Assembly (NCBI RefSeq): GCF_028769735.1
Contig: NC_088171.1
Coordinates: forward strand, 82,078,716-82,142,715
From: Zonotrichia leucophrys gambelii
Lineage: Eukaryota > Chordata > Aves > Passeriformes > Passerellidae
DNA: 64,000 nucleotides
Direction of reading: 5' to 3'
Part shown: positions 25,946 through 38,507 of the stretch, piece by piece
Numbering within the stretch: the first letter of the stretch is position 1
Layout of the letters: each line of letters starts with the position of its first letter
Translations under genes and position numbers: made by a program
Notes under the pieces: generated by a model
What the model saw: the letters and a program-made list of their open reading frames with translations, nothing else
The model's database searches: none
What the model was told of the DNA's origin: nothing

Positions 25946-28900
25946 AGCTTTTTGGTGTTAAATTTTGCAGGCATGTTGTTAAAATAGTTCCCTTTTCAAG
26001 TTTATATCCAAGGCCACTGTACATATGGGGGTAAGCTCTTTGAGAAGGAGCTGCATTTTGCACAAGCTTTGATGAAGTCCATTCTTAATTGGTCCATTCT
26101 TAATTTGGTAATATGAGCCATAAAATTAGGATGTAAGGTAAGCAAGATAGAGATACATTTTATGGTGCTTTGGATATTTCAAGCCTCTATCTCTTGCTTC
26201 ATTAAAAGGTTCTTTGCCCTTGAGATAGGAGTCCTCCAAGATAGGATCTTCCTCCAAGAAATCACTGAAAAAACTGAGAAGCATTTTAGAAAATCCCTTT
26301 GTTCTCTAAGGCATACAAGAAGGTTTTCCTATGCTAGGACACATAGAAAGGTGAGATTGATATATTTTCTATTTAATAATGCAAAAGGAAAGAAATTTGA
26401 TGGGGAAAAAAAGCAACATTTCTGTCATTAGACCCACCTAAAATCACTGGGTGTGGCAGTACCTGTAGTGACACAGCTGTTTGTTCAGAAGAGAGCTGAA
26501 GTCCACCTTTAACATACATACAAGATAACAAAGTATTCTTTCCTCTTGTCAAATCAATTTTATAGATTTAACATTCTTGGCTTATTATAAAAAAAAATCA
26601 TTTCTTGTTGCCTGATTGATTTATAAATGTTTACATGTTCTATTTTTCATTGCAATGCTTGTTTGCAGTCTTTGACTTGGTAAAAGTTGTTAGCCAATTT
26701 CAAAAAACAGGCTTGCTCTAAGGTTTGTAACCAGCACATAGTATCAGACAGTTTACATAAAGTCTCATTTTCTGGTGTGTTTGCTTTTTGTGGGCCATTT
26801 CATTATCATGCAAATGGAGTTAGGCCATTTTGCAGACAATCTAATTGTTGGCATAATATGTCCTCATTATTTGTATAGTGCAGCAGTTTGCATTAGGCAT
26901 TACCAAGTGGAACAGTTACCAAAATAACAGCATGATTTTTGAGAAACAGAGGCTACTTTTCATCAAAGGCTGTGCATACTGGTTTCTAAATCCAGTCTAG
27001 AATCACCAACAGCCTTCAGCAAACCTAAACTGCACAGCTCTTCCACAGGCTAAACATGCACCATTTGTGTCAATAAGAGCAATATCACTTTTCTGGCCCA
27101 TATATTTGAAGTTTTCATCCTCTAATGCTTTCATTTCTGCACAAGCTTTAGCTCTTAAATGTTGATGCTGAAGACAGCATTACGCTATGCCTATATAGTT
27201 GCAGCAAAGGAGTAAAGATAAATAAAGCACTACTAAAATAGCAAATGGATACCAAACTGATCTTTTTTTAGCTAGTAATAGGAATGCAAGCTGAAACTTT
27301 CATCCTGCTTCCAAACAGTAAATCTTATCTTTTCAGAAAATGCTGCCAATTTAGCACTGTTGAACTTTGGAAGACAGCCATCCACACATAAACACATTTG
27401 AACATTATTTTGGTTGGCTCCTGCTAAAGCCATATGCTGGGATTTTTCTTAATTAAAAAGACACCTCAGAAAATCTTGCAGCATTCACACAGAATAAAAC
27501 AACCCTAAAGGTTCTAAAATGTCAACAAAATACTAAAGTAGAAAGGATAGTTTTATCCCCCTCCACTAATGTAAATAATGTTGGCTGAGCGAATTTTAAC
27601 AGCCATTTATTATGTATTTATGAAGGCACTTCAGTCACTTGTGTTCTGACATTTAAAGTTTTGATGCAGGAAGAATCAGTTACCTCTAAACCCCTCTGAC
27701 CAAAACCAAGCAATTCATACTCCTTTGCCTGTTACCAGAGCTGAAATCCTCATCTATTTAGTGCAGAGTATCAAAGCAGGTAAAGAGTTGATTGACATTT
27801 TTAAACAATATGCAAAATTACTTAATGCAATTGATTAGATGAAAAGTGAAGGCTCAGAGTTAGGTTTACATTTTTGCAATGTTTCAAAATTTCAATTTCA
27901 AGATAAAAAATGTACCCTGTAAATAAATATGTTAAGCTAACTAAGAATAGGTTAGACTGCAACTGCCATGATACCTCAAATATCAAGGGATTTGTTTCTT
28001 GTTTCCTTTCACTCTTGGTACTAAACTTGTGGATTGTTGAACAGAGATTTGCCTATTCTAGTCATCAGGAACTGACCAATCACCATTGAGCTGTGTATAT
28101 AACTGCAGTGTATCCTGCTGCCATCACTGGTGCCACTGTTCCTCAGCCATGAGAGGGGACAACACAAGTTCCCTTCCCCTCCTTGCACAAAACCTCCATC
28201 ATTTAAATAGACTTCTCCAGTCTTCCAACAACTTCCAGTTTGCCAGTCTCTTTGCTGGAAAAGGCCTGAAAATCTCTTCTTGAATGAAACCAAACATTTA
28301 TTCCTTAAAAAAGACAGAGAAAAAGGACAAAGGAATGAACTAGCTATGTAGGGGGGTTCCATTTCAAGTCCCTTTTTGAGTTGCTTCCAGCAACAGCTCT
28401 ACTTCTGTTACTTCTGGAGTAGTTGCAAGGAACCATGTTTCCATTCCCTGCACTGGGGAGGTGAGTGGAAGCTTTTTCCTTTGGAATGAAAGTGAGGAAG
28501 AACATCTCCTCTTTGTTCCATACAGATCAGTGATCTCCTGAGCATTAATCAGACAGTGATTATTTCAAATGAAGATTCATGTCTACAGCAACCCACAGCT
28601 GCACAGGAATCTACATCCTTTAAGGAGCAACAGATGTGCTGTCCAGAGGATGTGTACACACACACACTGCTACAACCATGGTAGACTTCTGTACTATCAG
28701 AGGGAGCAGTAATTTGGTGTGTGTTCTTTCCTCCTTTTCAAAGACTTCTGTATTTCCCTTTTCTTCCTGGTGCCAGTGATGGAAATGCTGCTGAGCTCTT
28801 AATCTTGTCTCAGGATGTGGGTGGCTTTGGGTGTGAGTCACTTTCTATAGAGCACTGCTAGCTGGAACCAGTCATAGGCTTCAGGCTGACACTGTTTGTC

Positions 28901-29349
28901 TCACCTTATTGGATTCCTTTGTACTGTCATGGGTGCTGCCCCACCTTCACAGGACTTGGCTCAGATCTCACAGAGTTTCTGCAAATACCTCTCAGAGTAT
29001 CTTCATTTTTTCTTCCAAATCTTCCTGTACAAATATTGGCTGATTGCAGTATTTTTATATGAGATAAGAAATACATTGCTATAGAGCCTTCCAGCAATTT
29101 GATTTATAACAGTGTGAACACTTTGGTAATTGTGTGTAATAATTTACCAGTCCAGACTACAGTACTTTACACTCATTAATGCTGATGAAAACTTTTTATT
29201 TGCAAAGATTTTCTGAGTCTTGTTGACTTTTCTTTGTTAATTTTTGATACATTTTTAAAAGGATACTTTGTTGCACTGGAAAAACTATCTGATGGGAAAT
29301 TCCTTCTTAATGTATTTTGTGTTTATGCCCTCAAACAGAAAAGATATAA
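25946..29349. other. AT-rich unique DNA, possible conserved non-coding elements
   Basis: No gene or named repeat. The stretch 26690-26960 contains an octamer-like ATGCAAAT (26808-26815) inside dense AT-rich homeodomain-style words. The stretch around 27560-27680 has a similar texture. A short CA run lies near 28660. The open frame of 113 codons on the minus strand (28021-28362) has no recognisable domain. Confidence 0.5.
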
Positions 29350-29565
29350 ACAATATTTTAGATACATTTTTTCACCAGGCTTATTCTCATCCAAAACGTC
29401 AATAAATATTTCTAGTAAACTTTTGGACTAAACAATGATATAAAATTATAAGATCCACAATTATAAATATTTTTGCTAATCAGTGATGTGATCATATCAG
29501 CTGAATTGGTCTCCTCTTCCTGATTTGTGAAAAAGAGAACACTTTATGCTTTCCAACTTTTCTGT
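29350..29565 (+). repeat. Left arm of a long inverted repeat
   Basis: This segment is the reverse complement of 31285-31490. The core (29399-29548) matches at about 80-85% in a hand alignment and includes a perfect 26-base match (29461-29486 against 31358-31383). Both flanks fade gradually, the outward side being traceable to a shared TTTTTTCACC near 29370. The sequence belongs to no repeat family that I recognise. Confidence 0.93.
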
Positions 29566-30574
29566 TTCCACTTGGGCACATTATTCCTCTTGGATCCCTT
29601 TTGTTTGGCAATCATGTTACCACAGTGAAAAATCTGAATGCATGCCATCAATATACAGAATATTTGTATGTTGCTTTAACCTTTCAATGTTTTTTCTATC
29701 TTTATTCTCATGATCTTTGGATTTTCTGCTGAGCTAGGGCTTTTCATTTGCAACCTATAGCAACCCACAGCTCTTTCCACCTATTACAGTTAATCTAGAG
29801 TCCAGGAATGTATTTGGGGGTCCATATCCCATTGGAACTTGTATTTATCAACAATGAACCCCCTTTGATGCCATAATTTCTGCTTACCTGACCAGATATG
29901 TTTGGGACTCTGAAAAGCCTCCAACTGCCATAGTCTAACATCCTGCCATCTGAAAAAGATTACTTATTATTTATTGTGCCTTCAGCCTTGTTAACATATC
30001 TTCGAGTGCTCCATAAATCAGTTTTGTTTTCCTCTGTTGCCATCATTTATTATAATTATCAGAAAAAATCATAACAAAAGATCACACAAAAGTAATGGAT
30101 GCCAGTCTTTATTGGGAAGATGTGAAAGGGTTTGTAACCTAAGTGTCCAATTTATCAGGCAAGAACACAATAATTAAAAATTGTTTCTGCTAGAAAAACT
30201 GGGAGATGAACAGATTTCTTCCTCTTCGAGCAGTGTTTTCTGTTCCGTCTGCCCAAGAAAGTAGCTTCATTTTGCTCTGTAAAAGTACAGCACCCAACTA
30301 GGGAGAACTGCAAGAGCAAGGGAGGAGCTGCTGATTTGAAGAAATGGAGAAACAATCTGCAAAAAATGCAATTTAAAAACATTCAGATACAATTTAACAG
30401 CATCACATATACATGGTAAGGTCCATTAGGAAAGGCTCTGAAAGTTACTGTACCTGAAACACGTAGAAGTACAAGCTGCAAGAATAGTAAACAGGGCTCT
30501 TGTAGTTGGTAAGGCTTAAGCCAGGAAAATGTTCATATTGGAGTACCAGTGAGTGGGCTGGGGTGCAAAAGAAG
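29566..30574. other. Loop of the inverted repeat, left part
   Basis: Unique-looking DNA between the left arm and the LTR relic. No gene: open frames are at most 75 codons. Similarity to the other side of the loop just inside the arms is too weak to claim. Confidence 0.55.
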
Positions 30575-30919
30575 CTGGGAGAGGTCACAGCTGGAGACAG
30601 CTGACCCCAACTAGACAAAGGAATATTCCACACTATAAAGCATGATGCTGGACAGTCCATCTGGGGGAAGTTGTCTGGAGGGCTGTCCCAGGTTTGGGGC
30701 AGCTGTGCAGTGGTTGGTGAGCAATTGCAATGTGCATCTCTTGTTTTGTATACTGTCTTTTACTCATTACTAACATTTTTCTTTCCTTTTCTGTCCTACT
30801 AAACTGTCTTTATCTCAACACAGGTGTTTTACCTGTTTTCTGATTCTCTCCCATCTCTGGGGGATAGAGTGATCAGATGGCTCTGTGGTGTTCAGCTGCC
30901 TGAAGGCTAAACCATACCA
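30575..30919 (+). mobile_element. LTR relic of an avian endogenous retrovirus (second copy)
   Basis: Shares ordered blocks with the relic at 14665-15035: 'gctgacccc-aact-gacaaagg-atattcca' at about 30600, then 'aaactgtctttatctcaa' at about 30801, then a 'ctgattctctcccatc' segment at 30839. Both have a '...gctctgtgg-gtt-agctgcc' block and a 'taaaccatacca' terminus ending near 30919. The U3/R middle differs, so the two are related subfamilies rather than close copies. No internal viral genes flank it. The 5' boundary is approximate. Confidence 0.75.
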
Positions 30920-31284
30920 AATAGATAAGCAAGTTCTATGTTAGAAAAAGAATTCTTTCTAACATTCAGCACCAGGTGGGACTGCTGAAGATTCTGTGAA
31001 GCTGCAAGAGACTTATAAAACAAATGTCTGTTGTGAATATCTTGGGGCATGAGATAGCTGGGATTCATCTTGCCCAATTCTATCTGTCAAAAAGCATTCA
31101 CCATTCAGTTTATCCTCTGGGAAGCTTTCACGGTGAGTGGAGGCAGACTTAACGCCAGAGACAATTTACCTTATGCTAAATGAAGTGTCTAGACCTTATG
31201 GAATCACGGGGTGTTTGCTTGGTTAACCCAAAAGAAGTCTGGAGGAACCACAGAGTTTTGGCCCTGGTTTCTATAGTATTATTT
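30920..31284. other. Loop of the inverted repeat, right part
   Basis: About 365 bp between the LTR relic and the right arm. No open frame of note and no recognisable repeat. Confidence 0.55.
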
Positions 31285-31490
31285 TAAAGGTTGTAAGAAA
31301 AAGTGTTCACTCTTTTTTACAAGTCAGGAAGAGAACAATTCACATGATGTGATCATGTCACTGATTAGCAAAAATATTTATAAATATAAATCTTATAATT
31401 TTATATCATCATTAAGTCCAAATTTTTGCTAGAACATTCATTGACCTTTTAGATTAGAATATTTATGGTGAAAAAAAGTGGAAATATATC
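31285..31490 (-). repeat. Right arm of a long inverted repeat
   Basis: Reverse complement of the arm at 29350-29565. The arms are separated by about 1.7 kb. Differences are mostly transitions and one- to three-base indels scattered along the arm, which indicates an old event without recent homogenisation. Confidence 0.93.
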
Positions 31491-33220
31491 TTAAATAAAA
31501 AGCATTACATTGTGCTTGTTCAAGAATTTACATCTTTAGAGATCTGTAAGCAGCACGGATTGCTAAATTTTCCCACGAGTGAATGTAAAAATGAATGAGT
31601 ATGGTTTGAACCAGTTGTTCATTTGAATGATGGTTCATCAACCTATAGAAATAACTGAAGAACTCCCAATATTTCTAAATCTTTAGCATACAGCTTTCTC
31701 TGTAAGACACAGTTGTTAACAGCTATGTTTCATTGCATGCTACTTGTTCATGTTTTGGAAAGCTTAACTTGTGCAGGCAGAGTGAAAATCTTGAGTGGAA
31801 CCATTGTGATTCTCTGCACATAAAAAAAATAGAACATTTTAAGACAACAACTTAGAAGAATTCCATGAAAATATAATGAGTCATGTATTTTGCACTTACA
31901 AGCCATATCTGCATTCAAAAATGAAAACAAAGGTTATCATCCTTGGATGGTTTATTTGGCACAAGTTATTTTGCTGTCTTTAATAATAGCAACAATAATA
32001 TAATTAATAACAGTTTTGTAAAAGCTAGTGCAGGAAAAACCCCAACATAGTAAGAAGGATAAGGCATGAAGGAGCATTGATCCTGAGCAAAGAACAGAAA
32101 TTCCAGAAACAATTTTCTCACTGTCAGATGACTTAATAAAGTTTCAGGTGTAAATAGGATCACAATGCCTTAAAGTGTCTTCCATTTATAAGCAGCTCAG
32201 GCTGGAGGTTAAATCAGAATGTGTTAAATGTTATTTGACCACTGTATATGAAATTTCTTACCTTAGAGAAATACAGACACTTTGGAAAGAAAAGGTCATG
32301 AGATTACCATCATGCTAATTATTATTGAGGGGTTAATTAGTAGTATATCTGGTCCCTAGATATAAGAGAAAATCATAAAAAATAGAGCATGAGTGCCCTT
32401 TTCTTTTCCTTTTTACCTTCTCAAGCCAGATTGCTCAAACAGGTTTGCAGTCCAAGAGCTCCAGTGCATGTTAATGAGTGTTGAGTCCATACAGCTTAAA
32501 CCCCATTTCATATTAATAATGTAGAAATAAATTCCCTTTTATGAGTAGTTAGTTAACACATGGCTGATGTGGGAGTAGATGGAGTATGTACCAACTTCTG
32601 ACCTGACTCTGCACTGGAACCATAAGCTTGTCAACTCTTTCACATTAACCAGCTAAAACAAGAAAACCCTTGCAACCATTAAAGCTTTGATTAAAGTTTT
32701 GATCTAAATCAGTAAAAATAGAAGATTAATTAGGTGTACCCAAAATAATTACTTTAAAATTATCTTGACATTCACACGGGACATACAACTGGAAGAAGAT
32801 GTTTTCTTCAGTATAAAATTACAAGAGCAAATTACATTTCAGTCAGGCAGAAGAACTCACAGATTCTAATGCAGGAAAACATATGCTTACAAAATTGTCC
32901 ATGGGTGTAGTAACCAATTTGGACAATTGCAGTGCAATGGGCTGTCATCCCTTGAGGACTTGTCCTAAAGTTTCTAGGAAAATCTGACTAGGCAGGTGAC
33001 TTGGAAAAGTGCCATTAGGGCTCATATTTTTTATTATTATGAGGTTTGTGCAAAAATACAGCTAAAATAGGAGAGGATATATACCTTACACAATGGTATA
33101 AAAACTTCCTGGGATGTGAAACTGATAAATTGGGGAGACAATCTATTTGGAAAATCACCATGGATTTTTTTTCTATTGACACATAAACTCAGGTTTAAAT
33201 CAATATGAAGTGGTTCTTAT

Positions 33221-33256
33221 TTTGGTTTGTTTTGTTTTGTTGTTTTTTTTTTTTTT
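33221..33256 (+). repeat. (GTTTT)n / poly-T simple repeat
   Basis: Imperfect GTTTT units followed by a run of 14 thymines. This could be the tail of a minus-strand retroposon, but no body is recognisable beside it. Confidence 0.8.
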
Positions 33257-34880
33257 CATTTGGGAAAGAATCAAATCATAAGCATTATTATCACAAAGTG
33301 ACCTGCACATGACATCACTGATACAGTAAGAGGTGGAAGACAGTATGTTGGCAGAAACATGGCAAGTATTAGTTTTTGCAATGTACAACACATTATCCAA
33401 AGGATGGAAAGACGAATTGCAGCTGCATTAACTGCATTTGATGGATGCTTTTGTTTTTCTTTTAGCAATACATTAAAAAGAAAAAGAGCAATTCACTAAA
33501 AGGACGTGCCTCACTACTGATTACTCCTGTGGTGTTTCACACAGCTTAACACAGAGAAACTACAAGATGCCACAATGACATGGAATTATAACCTGATGTC
33601 CTGGAAACATTAGGTATGAGATTCATCTGAGAGAAAACACCAACTTGCTTCAGAAACGTTCAGAAGTGAATAAAAGAAGAGGGAGTGTTCCCTTTAATCA
33701 TATGGAGTAAATCTGAGAGTGAGCTTTCTTTTATCTGCAGTGTCAGTCACAGCAGGATCACAAAGCAGCATCCTGACCACTGAGCTGAACCAGAACACTG
33801 CTTATGAGACATAGAATTACTGAAGCCTGTACCCAAATTTTAGCATTCCAGACCCTGCGCAAGCTTTTGCATGCTTTATAAAAGAGCCCTTCCTAGCAAA
33901 GGTTCTCTGGTGAGCAAACAAAACTAAATTTAGGCGTTAATTAACAAATAGTAAATACCTGAATTAATAATTGTTCATTCTTAAATCTTTACTGTGAAAA
34001 AATATCTTAGGTAAACTGTAGTTTGTTCACTTCAACTTGATTTGTAGAGATGTCAAAGAGGTCTGTGTGAACTTGATGTCATAATCCACTGCTTCAAATA
34101 AGCCATCAACACTGCTTCAGTACCTGTGTGTAGATAGACCAAGTATGTGATGGTATCAGCATCCTGTGGTAGTTGTAAAATCTGCATTCTCGGGAGGCAT
34201 TTACATCAATGCCAGAGGTTCATATAACGCCACACTGGCTGGTCTCTCTTATGTGTGTATCTTAATACACATGCCAGGAAAATTTAGGTGTAGTTTCTCA
34301 TGAAGAAGAATATTTCTGCAAAACCAAACACTACCAAAAGCTGTGGCTTATTCTCCAGTTTTATTCTTAGCATTTTTTCCATATATCATAGTGTGCTATT
34401 TCCATGCCTTGCGAATCTGAAGGTGAGGTGATGTTCAGTTGTAGATAGCATTTTTTGCGTTTTGCCTCAAGCTCAGTAGAGCTGTTAGAGATTTAGAGGG
34501 TCACAGCAACATTTGCTAAATGTCACTCTTGCAATATGCATTTTTACATTCTCAAAGAGGGAAAAAAAACTCCTCTTGCAAATCCAGTAGCCAGTATTTC
34601 TTGGTAATAATTTGGATGACATGGAATCTCAGCATATACAGGAAATAAGACTTTGGTCTTTCAGTAGTAATATTTCTAATCCATTTCAGGATCCCATTGT
34701 TTGAATGACTAGGCTTCTGGGAACATACGTCCTGACTAATTAAGAGTGTTTCCTGTGTTTATTGCTGCATTTTTTTATGAATACTCTTCAAAAAGTATTG
34801 CTTCAAAACAATCAATTCTGTAAAGCAGTCCAGACTTCTAAAAATATGTACTGCTCCAAAACTTTAATCCATTCAAGCAC

Positions 34881-34936
34881 CTCCAGAAATGCTATGTTCT
34901 CTTAGTTTACAAGTGTCTCCAGAAATGTTATGTTCT
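34881..34936 (+). repeat. Close-spaced 20-bp direct repeat
   Basis: CTCCAGAAATGCTATGTTCT at 34881-34900 recurs at 34917-34936 with one change. A third, weaker version starts at 35171 with the same upstream AGTGT context as the second. This appears to be a small local duplication family. Confidence 0.75.
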
Positions 34937-35454
34937 TGCTGATATGTTAGTGGCTGATGGTTTATGTTGGTCATGATTTCAGTTTTGCTGTCATCTGGTT
35001 GTATTCCTCCTGAAGACAGAAGGGATTTCATGTGATTAACTTAGATTTCTGCAAGCTGGATAATATCTTGATTGAACTACACATAATCTGCTTGGGTCCT
35101 TGCCATCAGCTGCATTTTCAGTTGAGTTGAAGCAGGTTTTATCATGCCATCAGCTCTTTAATAACAGTGTCTCCAAAAGTTATTGTTCTTTTGCTGAAAC
35201 TTTTTATTAACTGGCCCTAATGGAAATACAGACAAAAATGTTTACAGCACCTGGGCATGTACTTGAGAAAATATCTTGCTCAAACCAAATTCCATATATC
35301 TGACTTTCTTATCCATAACAATATTTTTAACTGTTTTGGGGTTTTTTTCTCCAAATGTATGTCAATACAGAAACAGAAAAGTTCCAACTCATTATAGCCT
35401 TGATTAAACTGTTGGAATCCAAAAAATGCAAAAATACGATAATCTCTCTAATCA

Positions 35455-36054
35455 TAAATACCCCTAAAAGTATCACTAATAATAAACCCTAATGCCTAAA
35501 CAAAATAGGAACCCTGATCTTTAACTCTTATTCTAATCCTAAAATTAAATAAAACCCTAAACAGAAACCTAAAACCCTAATCTAACCCAAATTTTAAACC
35601 TAGCCTTAATCCCACCCATCAACCTAAAACTAACCACACTCAAACAAAACCTCCAAATTTTAGGTACAACCCTAATCCTAAATCTTATCATAATGCTAAA
35701 GCCAAACTCAATCAGAACTGTATTTAAATTGGAATGCCAGTGAATCACAATGCCAACCTTAAATGTCCCTCTTTGAAGTGCTGGAGGAACACTGTCTCTG
35801 AACATAAAGCCAAACCATAATCGAAATTGTTGTGTGCAAGCACGGACAAAACTTCTAAAACTAATCCTAACACAAACTCTAGTTCCGCTCTGCCCAAACC
35901 CATAATTATAACTTCAACCCCTAAAACTAAACCCTGCAAAGTCCTTTGGCCACTCTGTTACCTTCACCCCAGCAATAAATAAAATCCTCAGTTTGACATG
36001 AAGCATTAACACAAAAACAAACTTAAACTGAATCCTAACTCTAATGCTACCCAC
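35455..36054 (-). repeat. Degenerate telomere-like tract, CCCTAA strand
   Basis: About 600 bp enriched in exact and one-off CCCTAA hexamers. Exact copies lie at 35462, 35487, 35555, 35575, 35670 and 35919, with many variants (CCTAAA, TCCTAA, CTCTAA). Guanine is depleted over much of the tract. An interval near 35710-35800 looks non-repetitive. It resembles an old interstitial telomeric array that has decayed. The minus strand translates into a glycine/leucine/valine-rich low-complexity frame, which is a by-product of the repeat. Confidence 0.85.
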
Positions 36055-36240
36055 AAGATTAGATTTAGGGCTTTTGTGTTACAGCACGAATGTGGGTCTG
36101 GCTGTTAGAAATTAGGGATTTGGTTCTGGTTTAGGATCAGGGCTTTAACTATGGGTAGATTTTTTCTTAGGATATGGTTTATAATGGGGCTTATGACTGG
36201 AGTTTGTGATAGGCACTGGGGCTTGTGATTGGGGTGAGAA
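36055..36240 (+). repeat. Degenerate telomere-like tract, TTAGGG strand
   Basis: Directly after the C-rich tract the sequence flips to G-rich telomere-like words on the plus strand. TTAGGG is exact at 36065 and 36112, with variants such as TTAGGA, ATGGGT and ATCAGGG, then TGGGGCTTGTGAT-type units repeated at about 36184 and 36217. The tract ends near 36240 in ordinary AT-rich DNA. Confidence 0.8.
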
Positions 36241-38507
36241 GATGAAATGAAGGTTGCCATTACAGAGTGTTTTTCCATAGAATGGGCAAAGTCATAGAAA
36301 AATAAATTTTAAATTGAAATGCAAATAGACTACTCAAATTAAAAAAAAAGTAGTGATTACAGAATTCTGGCTCAAGACAATTTTCACTCAGGCATTCCTT
36401 AAAACCTGCAGGGTAAAGTAGCAAGTAAGCCAGGCTCAAATGGCCAGAAAACCAAAATACTTTTGATGATATTAGTGGGATTCAATAAGTACAGACTGAT
36501 ACATCTGTTGCTTATGCAGTAAAATTACTGGCAATCATGACAAAAAGATGGAATTAGAGAAATCATAGGTAGATACTGGGCACTGGGGAAATCAAAAAAA
36601 GTTTAGTAGTGTTCAATTATATATCATTTATCTCTAAAAAAACATATAAAGAGTTAGAGGTGATAGACACACAATTCACAAAGTCTGTGTGGACTTGCAA
36701 AGGGTATTCAAAAAGGTTAGCCACCAAATGCTCTTCAAAAAAATGTCCTATGATAGGATAAGAAACAAATCCTTCTCACGACAGAATAACAATTAAAAGA
36801 TTGGAATCAATTGTCAGTTTTAAGAATATAAGGAAGCTGCAAGTGGCACTCTGCATCATCACATAAATCCATATTAAAGTGACAGAGTTTGATAGCTGAT
36901 ATTTTGGATTTTAAAGACAGCAAATGAATGTGCAGGAAGATTTTATGAGACTGGTTGGTACAGAAGAGTGAAGGAGTAAAATAACATTCAATGTAAAATG
37001 ACAGAGAGAAAAAATAACTCTAACATTGTATGCAGTGTGATTGCCTCTGCATACATACTGAGTGATAATTGACTACTTGGCCTTAAAAAAAGCTCTTCAA
37101 AGCATTTTTGAAAAAAAAAATGGAATACAGACTACTACTACATTCCGCTCAGAAAGTAAAATAGCAAAGCAGAAAACATGACAGTATCAATGTACAAAGA
37201 AAATATCCACCTGTTCTTGGAGCATCCTGTGTATTCCAATACCTCTCTGACACAAAAGGATGGAGCAGATTTAGAAAACAAAAGAGTAAGAAGGGTAAGC
37301 AAACAACTGAAATTGAGAAAAACAAATTAAACAGACCAGTACTCTTCAGTTTTGTAAAGAGAGCAGACTTGTGAACAGCTGTTCAGTGTCTCTTCCAGTA
37401 TAGGAACAAGGTGATAAAAAATACAACAAGATTTAGAAGTAATATAAAAAATATAATGTATAGCTAAACTCAGGAAACACTTTCCTGTTAAATGTTGTGG
37501 TTAAGTTGACAAGAGTTCACTAAATGGATGGCTGATACTTTGAAAAAAAGTCGATTGCATTGAAAAATGCAGAGATATCTCTAACTCAGGAATCTTGGTG
37601 TACTAGAATTTCTGCAGTGTAACAAAATATGAATTTATGGTCACTGGCCACGGTAGGAGATAAGATTCCAGCCTAATTATACACTTTGATTTATCTTGAA
37701 GTGGCACTTCTAAAGCTCCAGTTTCATAGAATGGATGAAGAACCAGGCCAGTGTGGATGGATAAAAAGGAAAAACATAAATGAATCAAAGCAAAAGCAGA
37801 ATGAAAAATAGCTCAGACCACAGAACGAAGAATAGAGAAGGATGAAAAAGAAGGAGCAGAGCAGTGATGGAGAAAAAAATGGAATAAAACACAGGAAACA
37901 ACACAATCGTCTTTCAACATGCATGATCACTTACTGGAACAAATGTAGAGGACTGCTGGCATAAGTAAGAGAACAGGAGCATGTATTACACAAAAACTGA
38001 AAAACCTGTATTAGCACCAGAGTCTAATATTCCCATCAATTTGTATTGGCTACTCTACACACTGAGGATTTAAAGTTTAACATCAAATTTACTTATTTGA
38101 ATCTCTTTTGATATTGCATGGAAATTTGATTTGATAAGGTGATACAGCAACATGCTTAAATCACAGCACAAGTACAAACAATCAGAGTATACAGCTGGAA
38201 TAAATAGTTGAACCACAGTATTAACATAATTCTCAATAATATGCTTGCTATCCTCAGCTGCTGGCAAGATGTATATGACAAGAATCCAGATCACATCTGT
38301 TATTCTTATCAAAGTACTTTTTGTTGGTTCAGTTTTTATACTCTGTGTTGCTTATGCTCTCTATTGGGTACTTTATTAAAAGTTTCATGACTATTTCTGC
38401 TCTTTTTATTAACCAAGGGACAGAAGAGTTGTTGATCCACTCAGATGGTACTATTGGTTGATTTACACAACTAGTACAGCCAGTTGATCCACTGCACTCA
38501 TATAGTG
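36241..38507. other. AT-rich unique DNA, no gene seen
   Basis: No named repeat and no recognisable exon. The purine-rich stretch 37750-37880 gives an open frame on the opposite strand rich in phenylalanine and serine, which is a composition effect. Confidence 0.6.

Larger units (their letters stand above)
31491..35454. other. AT-rich unique DNA, no gene seen
   Basis: Contains a GTTTT/T-rich simple repeat at 33221-33256 and a dispersed 20-base duplication at 34881-34936, with a third weaker copy at 35171. No open frame above 66 codons and no named interspersed repeat. Confidence 0.6.

Noticed and set aside
14665..30919. A single provirus bounded by the two related LTR relics
   Set aside because: They are 16 kb apart, differ in their middle parts, and no retroviral genes lie between them. 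The interval contains unrelated CR1 fragments and unique DNA.
35569..35939. Minus-strand open frames rich in glycine, valine and leucine
   Set aside because: They are translations of the degenerate telomere-like repeat, with periodic composition and no gene context.
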